DNA of 64,000 nucleotides from an uncultured Chitinophagaceae bacterium (GTDB lineage: Bacteria > Bacteroidota > Bacteroidia > Chitinophagales > Chitinophagaceae). A model generated the notes under the pieces. The model was not told the origin of the DNA. It searched no databases and worked only from the letters and a program-made list of their open reading frames with translations. This document shows positions 58,791-64,000 of this stretch, piece after piece. The DNA lies in the NCBI GenBank assembly GCA_903870685.1, contig CAIQDX010000102.1:148119-212118 (forward strand). The letters are read 5' to 3'. Each line of letters begins with the position of its first letter. The first letter of the stretch is position 1. The position numbers and the translations under genes are program-made.

Positions 58791-60158
58791 TTACTTGTAT
58801 TCATACACCAAATAACCCCATGGTTTTAAATCAAAAACTTTTCCACGTTTCAAATCTTCAGGTTGATTGGAAAATATTTCAGTTGCTGTTCCATCAATTG
58901 CAGGTATCAACGTTTTTGCTTGCACAACATCCTTACTTAAATTTAAAACAACCAATACTTTTTTATTATTCAGTTCGCGTAAATATGCAAACACTTTATC
59001 ATCGGCAGTTGTTGCGATACGAATAAAATTTGCATTCGAAGAAAGCGCTTCATTTGATTTTCTGAATGCTAATAATTTTTTATAAAAATCAGCTCTTGCA
59101 TATTTTCCAAAAGTAATGGTGTCCTTATCAAAAAATCTGATGGCACGTAAAAATGGTTCTTCCTGTCCGCTGTAGATCAATGGTACCGAGTATTTCATTG
59201 TTTGCGTAAGAATGGCGAAAGGTGTATGACTATCGCCGGGCATTGTTTCATAATCGGCTTTATTCCAACTATTCTCATCATGATTACTCGTAAACATCAT
59301 ACGCAAAGTATTCTTTTGAAAAGTTGAATCTAATCTTTTCAACGAGCTGTCAAATGCAGAAGCTTTACTTTGTCCCTTTGCAATTTTCTTCAACATTGCA
59401 AATTCATTCCAACCATAAGTAGCATCAAAACCATCGGCATTTAATTCAGGTTTATCGCCTTCAGCCAACATAAAAATATTTTTTTCTTTTCTCAATTCAG
59501 TAATACATCTTTTCCAAAAATCATCGGGCACATCACCGGCAACATCGCAACGAAAACCATCAATGTTCGATTCTGTAATCCAGAATTTTAATTGAGCGAT
59601 CATTGTATCACGCAACTCATTATTTTTATAATTTAATTTTCTTGTATCGGCCCAATCAGCTGCCATCATTGCTTTTCCTGTACTATCCTTCACATAAAAG
59701 TCAGGATGTTTTTGTAACCAATAATGATCGGCACCTGTATGATTTGGCACCCAATCAATAATTACCTTCATACCTTTTTCGTGAGCATCTTTTACCAAAG
59801 TTTTCCAATCATCCATATTTCCATACTCAGGATTAATATCGGTGTAAGAACTAACCGCATAATAACTTCCTAAACTTCCTTTGCGATCTGCTTTGCTGAT
59901 TGGATTAATTGGCATAAACCAAAGTGTTTGCACACCCATATCTTTTAATCGATCTAAATGTTTAGCGAATGCCTTGAAAGTACCTTCGGGTGTGTATTGG
60001 CGAACATTCACTTCGTAAATATTTCCCTGCATGATCCATGAAGGATGACCATCAATGGTGGCAGTATCGTTTGTAACAATTGAAGCATTTTTGTTTTTAC
60101 ATGAACTGATGATAAAAACAAATAAAATAAGTGGCAATAAATTTTTTATGGAACGCAT
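58791..60158 (-). CDS. GH13 alpha-amylase, lipoprotein
   Basis: A ~455-residue exported GH13 glycoside hydrolase. The start at 60158 (MRSIKNLLPLILFVFIISSC) gives a lipoprotein leader with the cysteine at ~20; the frame from 60227 would run through the promoter. Catalytic residues are visible: the nucleophile in IDGFRCDVAGDVP (D), the acid/base in NIFMLAEGDKPEL (E) and the third carboxylate in MFTSNHDENSWNK (D). The conserved VKVIIDWVPNHTG and GVQTLWFMPINPI segments are also seen. Surface anchoring suggests degradation of external starch or glycogen-like glucans, with products passed to MalQ. The promoter matches that of malQ in layout. Confidence 0.93.
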   Translation of the reverse strand: MRSIKNLLPLILFVFIISSCKNKNASIVTNDTATIDGHPSWIMQGNIYEVNVRQYTPEGTFKAFAKHLDRLKDMGVQTLWFMPINPISKADRKGSLGSYYAVSSYTDINPEYGNMDDWKTLVKDAHEKGMKVIIDWVPNHTGADHYWLQKHPDFYVKDSTGKAMMAADWADTRKLNYKNNELRDTMIAQLKFWITESNIDGFRCDVAGDVPDDFWKRCITELRKEKNIFMLAEGDKPELNADGFDATYGWNEFAMLKKIAKGQSKASAFDSSLKRLDSTFQKNTLRMMFTSNHDENSWNKADYETMPGDSHTPFAILTQTMKYSVPLIYSGQEEPFLRAIRFFDKDTITFGKYARADFYKKLLAFRKSNEALSSNANFIRIATTADDKVFAYLRELNNKKVLVVLNLSKDVVQAKTLIPAIDGTATEIFSNQPEDLKRGKVFDLKPWGYLVYEYK

Positions 60159-60176
60159 AACAATCGGTTTAGATTT

Positions 60177-60212
60177 CAAAACTACATATTTAATGTGTAA
60201 AATTAACACATT
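60177..60212 (-). promoter_or_regulatory. Alpha-amylase promoter: palindromic operator plus -7 box
   Basis: On the minus strand: AATGTGT-N7-ACACATT (60212-60192), then exactly 7 bases, then TAGTTTTG (60184-60177, a perfect TAnnTTTG), then 18 bases to the ATG at 60158. The arms and spacings match the malQ promoter; the 7-base centres differ. Confidence 0.68.
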
Positions 60213-60312
60213 GATAAAAGCTGCCATTATTTTGTGAAGAACTTAGAACAAACTATTCTTTTAATTGGTACAATTAAATGAAATTCGTGTAATCACAATA
60301 ACAGATCATTCT

Positions 60313-60978
60313 ATGCGATATATTTTTTTATTTCTTTTATTAATGGCAAACAATTGCTATTCGCAATGCAAAACATATCGGCTTACATCCAATCGAGATA
60401 CCATTAATTGCATCGACTTTAATAATTATAAACAAGGCAAATGGATCGTTCGTGTAGAAGAATTGCGCGGCGAACCCGGCTTTGAAGAAGAAGGTGTTTT
60501 TAAAAATAATTTGAAAGAAGGAAAGTGGAGAAAATATAGTTTGATGGGAGATATTTTAGCTGTTGAAAATTTTAGATGGAATAATAAAGATGGTATACAG
60601 CAATATTTTTATCAAAACGAAATAGAACATCAGGAAAGCTGGCGTGCTGTTGATCCGTCAAAAAAATATGATACCATTGATGTTGCCGATCCCGACAATC
60701 CCGATAAAATTGAAAAGAAAATAATTAAAGTTGAAGCATACAGCCAGAAGCATGGTGTTTGGAAATATTATCAATACGGTTCTGTAAAAACAGAAACTTA
60801 TGTTTTCGATTCTTTATTTAATCCAACTTCTCCAATTAATAAAACCATTGCTGCCACTGCAAAAGACAGTACCCAACAAAAACCTGCTGTTGCAAAACCC
60901 AAACAAGTTGAAGAGTTTGATAAAAAGAATTCTAAGAAAAAAAACATTAAAGTTCGAGACGGAAGAACGGGTAATTAA
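60313..60978 (+). CDS. Secreted MORN-like protein, unknown function
   Basis: A ~221-residue exported protein starting at 60313 (MRYIFLFLLLMANNCYSQCK), which gives a clean signal peptide; the longer frame from 60265 is less plausible. It carries two or three MORN-like/YwqK-type motifs (YKQGKWIVRVEELRGE, LKEGKWRKYSLMGDILAVE, KHGVWKYYQYGSVKTETYV), each with a G-x-W-x-x-Y core. The C-terminal ~55 residues are charged and low in complexity (PAVAKPKQVEEFDKKNSKKK). Such toast-rack repeats occur in antitoxin-like and surface proteins; the role here is unknown. A dispersed repeat starts three bases after the stop. Confidence 0.75.
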   Translation: MRYIFLFLLLMANNCYSQCKTYRLTSNRDTINCIDFNNYKQGKWIVRVEELRGEPGFEEEGVFKNNLKEGKWRKYSLMGDILAVENFRWNNKDGIQQYFYQNEIEHQESWRAVDPSKKYDTIDVADPDNPDKIEKKIIKVEAYSQKHGVWKYYQYGSVKTETYVFDSLFNPTSPINKTIAATAKDSTQQKPAVAKPKQVEEFDKKNSKKKNIKVRDGRTGN

Positions 60979-60980
60979 TT

Positions 60981-61045
60981 TTTGTTAGCCGGCTGTAAAT
61001 CTTTGTGCGACTTAGGTTGCGTCGCACTCTTGTACGCTTTGCTCT
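60981..61045 (-). repeat. Dispersed repeat, copy 8 (with internal hairpin)
   Basis: TTTGTTAGCCGGCTGTAAAT, then GTGCGACTTAGGTT and the core GCGTCGCACTCTTGTACG. GTGCGAC and GTCGCAC form a perfect 7-bp stem across nine bases inside this copy. It starts three bases after the MORN-like gene's stop. Confidence 0.75.
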
Positions 61046-61150
61046 TATGGCAACAAAAAATGTATAAAAATTTAGCTTGAAAATTAATTTGTATATATTT
61101 TTTGTTTCTGTACTTTTAAGATGTTAGGGTAATGCTATTAAACAGCCTAT

Positions 61151-61669
61151 ATGCTTTTAGAAATCAAGAAAGACTTATCGACAAAAACAGTATCAGAGAT
61201 ATATAATAAGTATTTACTTGGTCAAGATGTTTGGTTATTTAGGGAATACTTGAACTTAAAAGACCCTTCAAAAACCTATGATGATTTTAAGTTTTATATC
61301 TCAGACAATTTAAAAATTCACTTTAATAATATTGCAATTACAGGAAGTTCTAAAACAGGGGTTAGCTTTTCGCCAAAAAAGAAATTGAAGCTTTTTAATG
61401 AAGTATCCGATTTAGATATAATTCTAGTTTCTGAAAGGCATTATAAAATGTTTTGGGGAGCCTATCTAGATATGCATTATAAGCAAATCCCATTTCCAGA
61501 ATATCAATCAGTTAATGCATCTTTGTTTAAGGGCTTTATTTCTTTAAAAAATCCAACTGAAAAACATAAAGACATTAAGGAATGGAAATCTCACATAAAC
61601 AGCCCCCACTTGACCCCTTTAAATAGCCCCCACTTGACCAGAGCAAACTGCCCCCGGCAGATCGCTTGA
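61151..61669 (+). pseudogene. Nucleotidyltransferase-like gene, 3' end lost to IS insertion
   Basis: The first ~150 residues look like a nucleotidyltransferase-fold protein: AITGSSKTGVSFSPKKKLKL (GS motif) followed by FNEVSDLDIILVSERHYKMF, a G-S...D-x-D pattern. From about residue 150 the frame enters the end of the IS21 element and reads SPHLTPLNSPHLTRANCPRQ, which is encoded by the IS's terminal repeats, not by the gene. The natural C-terminus would be the missing part, probably on the far side of the IS beyond this window. The first ATG (61151) is kept. Similar short proteins occur near mobile and defence loci, but no partner is visible here. Interruption by the IS is an inference from the frame change and the repeats. 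Confidence 0.7.
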
Positions 61670-61679
61670 AACTGCCCCC
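61600..61679 (+). repeat. Four 24-bp phased terminal repeats of the IS21 element
   Basis: CAGCCCCC, TAGCCCCC, CTGCCCCC and CTGCCCCC start at 61600, 61624, 61648 and 61672, exactly 24 bases apart. The first two continue as ACTTGACC, while the last two diverge. They are likely transposase-binding sites at the left end of the IS. Confidence 0.8.
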
Positions 61680-61769
61680 TCCATTTTAAGTTTAATCATA
61701 CTGTTTAGCATGTTGATTTTCTAGTTTCTGATGAAGTACTTTATCCGCATCAGTAAACTAAAAAAAATC

Positions 61770-63314
61770 ATGGCGAATAAATCTATCAGTATGAGCAAAG
61801 TACGTCAAATTATCAAACTCTACACCCAGCATATGGGTAAGAAAAAAATAGGAGAACGCCTTGGGATGTCCAAGCACACAGTAAAACTTTATACAGATCA
61901 GTTTAATGCACTCAAAATTCTCAAAGAGGACCTGCTCAAACTTTCTGACTTTGAGTTGAACAAACTTTTTCATCCTCCAAAAGAAATGCTGATAAATGAT
62001 CAGCTAAAACAACTGTATGATTTTTTTCCAGTGATGACCATACAATTGAGAAGGCGTGGAATGACAGTAGCCCGGCAGTTTTTAGAATATAAGGCACAGC
62101 ATCCTCAATCCTACGGAGAAACATCATTTTATAAACATTATGATCGATGGCGTAAAAAGGTGAACCCTACAATGCATATTGAACACAAGGTTGGTGATAA
62201 GATGTATGTAGATTATGCGGGGGCCACATTACCTTATGTTGATGTTAACACCGGAGAGATAAAGAACGCTCAGGTTTTTGTTGCTATACTTGGCTGGAGC
62301 CAATATGCTTATGTAGAAGCCATGCACAGTCAAACAATTGAAGAGTTCATTGCAGCCTGTGAAAACGCAATAAGGTATTTTAATGGCGTCCCCCTTGCTC
62401 TTGTTCCTGATAATTTAAAATCAGCGGTGTATAAGGCTAGTAATTATGAACCTACAGTCAATGAGAACTTTAAAGCCTTTGCCGATCACTATGGCATTGC
62501 TATTCTTCCTGCCCGTTCCCGAAAGCCGCAGGATAAAGCTCATGTAGAAAATATGGTTAAACTAACTTATCAAAAGATATATGCTAACCTCTCTGAGAAA
62601 GATTTTGTTCCCCTAATAGAACTTAATACTCAAGTGATGCAACACTTGAGTACGCTCAATGATGCACAACTTACAGGGAAACAATGTTCAAGGACCGATC
62701 AATGGATAATGGAATTATCCACTCTTCATCCACTGCCTCCAACATGCTATGAAATGCGAAAAATAAAACAAGTAACAGTGATGAAAAATGGCCACGTTTA
62801 TTTAACCGAAGATCAACATTATTATAGTGTTCCTTATGAACTCATTGGCAAAAAACTAAAGATGCAATACTCCCGTTCAGAAGTAAATCTTTATCTGCAG
62901 TACGAACTCTTGGTAACACACAATAGAATACGAAGTCCACATAATTATACCACAATCCCCGAACACATGCCTGCACAGCACCGATATGTAACGGAATGGA
63001 ACCCGGCTTTCTTTATGGCTAAGGCGAAGGAAATTGACCCTGTTGTTGAATATTACATCAGCCAGGTACTGGCTAAGAAACAACATCCCGAACAAGGGTA
63101 TAAATCCTGTATGGGTATTTTATCTTTTGCAAAACGACTCGGGGACATCCGGCTTATTAAGGCTTGTAAGAAAGCACATGAGATCGGATATTATAATTAT
63201 AAGATCATTGAGGACATACTTACAAAAAATCTGGATAGATACGAAGATGACGATATGCAACCCTCAGACATGCCCACCCATGATAACATCCGCGGAGGGA
63301 ATTATTATCAATAA
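61770..63314 (+). CDS. istA: IS21-family transposase IstA
   Basis: A ~514-residue IS21-type transposase. The start at 61770 (MANKSISMSKVRQIIKLYTQ) matches related IstA proteins; the frame from 61731 adds 13 residues. The N-terminal helix-turn-helix region reads KKIGERLGMSKHTVKLYTDQ. The rve integrase core carries the DDE residues: D in KMYVDYAGATLPYVDV, D in LALVPDNLKSAVYKAS and E in DKAHVENMVKLTYQKIYANL. The C-terminal region (YYSVPYELIGKKLKMQYSRS) is also typical. istB begins 22 bases downstream. The frame is intact, so the element may be active. Confidence 0.95.
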   Translation: MANKSISMSKVRQIIKLYTQHMGKKKIGERLGMSKHTVKLYTDQFNALKILKEDLLKLSDFELNKLFHPPKEMLINDQLKQLYDFFPVMTIQLRRRGMTVARQFLEYKAQHPQSYGETSFYKHYDRWRKKVNPTMHIEHKVGDKMYVDYAGATLPYVDVNTGEIKNAQVFVAILGWSQYAYVEAMHSQTIEEFIAACENAIRYFNGVPLALVPDNLKSAVYKASNYEPTVNENFKAFADHYGIAILPARSRKPQDKAHVENMVKLTYQKIYANLSEKDFVPLIELNTQVMQHLSTLNDAQLTGKQCSRTDQWIMELSTLHPLPPTCYEMRKIKQVTVMKNGHVYLTEDQHYYSVPYELIGKKLKMQYSRSEVNLYLQYELLVTHNRIRSPHNYTTIPEHMPAQHRYVTEWNPAFFMAKAKEIDPVVEYYISQVLAKKQHPEQGYKSCMGILSFAKRLGDIRLIKACKKAHEIGYYNYKIIEDILTKNLDRYEDDDMQPSDMPTHDNIRGGNYYQ

Positions 63315-63336
63315 TTAATCACTAAAACCAAATAAC

Positions 63337-64000
63337 ATGAATGAGATCTTAGCAAAAATGAGACAAATGCGGCTTCAGGGAATGGCAAAAGCCTTCACCT
63401 TAACACTTGAATCTGGCAAGAATGAAAAGTTTACCCCTGATGAAATGGTCACACACCTGGTAGAATCAGAATGGGATGAACGTTATAATCGAAAGCTTGA
63501 TAGAACAGTTCAGGCAGCCCGCTTCCGATACAAGGCCAGTATAGAACAAATCAACTATGAAGATAATCGCATGGATAAAAACCAGGTGTTGCGTTTAGCA
63601 GATTGTGAATTTATCAAACGCAGTGAAAATATCATCATCACCGGCAGTACAGGTATCGGTAAAAGTTTTATTGCTTCTGCAATTGGTCACCAGGCCTGCT
63701 CTTTAGGCTACCGGGTTCTTTATCAACATAGCACTAAACTCTTTGGCCGTATGAAAATTGCTAAAACAGACGGCTCCTATTTAAAGGAACTGGCTAAGAT
63801 TGAAAGACAACATATCCTTTTGATAGATGACTTTGGAATACAGCCACTAGATGCACAAAGCCGGTCAGCGTTAATGGAAATCATTGAAGACCGACATGGA
63901 AAATCTTCGACCATTATCACCTCTCAGGTACCTGTTAGCAAATGGCATGAGATTATTGGGGAACAAACAATAGCTGATGCTATCCTGGACAGAATAGTCC
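63337..64000 (+). CDS. istB: IS21-family helper ATPase IstB (partial)
   Basis: The window ends inside this gene: 221 complete codons are visible with no stop. The N-terminus MNEILAKMRQMRLQGMAKAF is typical of IstB. The Walker A motif is IIITGSTGIGKSFIASAIGH (~residues 107-126), Walker B is HILLIDDFGIQPLDAQSRSA, and the sensor region is STIITSQVPVSKWHEIIGEQ. IstB assists IstA during transposition as a DnaA-related AAA+ ATPase. It starts 22 bases after istA. The full family length is ~245-260 residues, so ~25-40 residues are probably missing. Confidence 0.95.
   Translation, partial: MNEILAKMRQMRLQGMAKAFTLTLESGKNEKFTPDEMVTHLVESEWDERYNRKLDRTVQAARFRYKASIEQINYEDNRMDKNQVLRLADCEFIKRSENIIITGSTGIGKSFIASAIGHQACSLGYRVLYQHSTKLFGRMKIAKTDGSYLKELAKIERQHILLIDDFGIQPLDAQSRSALMEIIEDRHGKSSTIITSQVPVSKWHEIIGEQTIADAILDRIV

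Larger units (their letters stand above)
61600..64000 (+). mobile_element. IS21-family insertion sequence (left end to window edge)
   Basis: An IS21-type element is recognised by its two genes, istA (transposase) and istB (ATPase helper), and by repeated terminal motifs at 61600-61679. The left boundary is placed just before the first repeat, but the exact terminal bases cannot be read with certainty. The right end lies beyond 64000. The element has entered the nucleotidyltransferase-like gene. Confidence 0.85.

Noticed and set aside
58745..59085. Plus-strand frames at the 3' end of the alpha-amylase gene
   Set aside because: They start inside the terminator hairpin and run antisense to conserved GH13 sequence.
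61600..61679. Regularly spaced repeats considered as a CRISPR array
   Set aside because: Units are only 8-16 bp with 24-bp period, decay along the row, lie at an IS21 end and have no cas genes nearby.

Overview
The window looks like chromosome from a member of the Bacteroidetes, most likely the Chitinophagaceae or a close relative. This is judged from gene content only. The DNA is AT-rich, start codons have A/T-rich leaders instead of Shine-Dalgarno sites, and several start codons sit just after a TAnnTTTG element, the -7 box known from Bacteroidetes. Typical lineage genes are present: a type IX secretion C-terminal domain, DUF2911 proteins, BshC, and a MalQ with N-terminal starch-binding domains. 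No rRNA, tRNA or CRISPR array was seen. Most of the window is core chromosome; only the last ~2.4 kb is clearly mobile.

Layout. 1-8.4 kb: end of purB, a DUF885 protein, tex, cinA and an E2 acyltransferase. 8.4-13.5 kb: an orphan ORF, a polysaccharide deacetylase/SET pair, an EF-G-like GTPase and a GNAT enzyme. 13.5-23.3 kb: envelope proteins, a GT-C-like membrane protein, a UbiD decarboxylase, pdxJ, two DUF2911 proteins and purE. 23.3-27.3 kb: a PhnD-like binding protein overlapping a four-PAS histidine kinase. 27.4-34 kb: bshC, grpE-dnaJ, an RlmI-like methyltransferase, a tiny T9SS-domain protein, a peroxiredoxin and an aquaporin. 34-41.3 kb: a five-gene minus-strand sugar-nucleotide operon (DegT aminotransferase, UDP-glucose dehydrogenase, UDP-glucuronate decarboxylase, RfbD, secreted hydrolase) divergent from waaA. 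41.4-48.6 kb: tdk, ccmB, an O-methyltransferase coupled to a LysM glucosaminidase, hpt and a VWA protein. 48.7-61 kb: dipeptide epimerase, malQ, a glycosyltransferase, a dihaem cytochrome, small membrane proteins, pyrF and a lipoprotein alpha-amylase. 61.15-64 kb: a nucleotidyltransferase-like gene broken by an IS21-family element (istA, istB) that runs off the window.

Three signals go beyond ordinary annotation. First, malQ and the alpha-amylase gene, 7.5 kb apart, share one promoter layout: AATGTGT-N7-ACACATT, exactly 7 nt, a TAnnTTTG-like box, then 18-20 nt to the start codon. This suggests one regulator of alpha-glucan use. Second, nine copies of a ~55-bp element with the core GTTGCGTCGCAC lie between genes at eight loci, seven of them just downstream of a plus-strand gene. 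Third, short tandem-like word repeats sit in frame inside conserved enzymes (tex, ubiD, bshC, waaA), and similar ones lie between genes. I did not find a clear multi-gene defence or secondary-metabolite system. The closest candidates for something undescribed are the repeat family, the shared promoter architecture and the PhnD-kinase pair.
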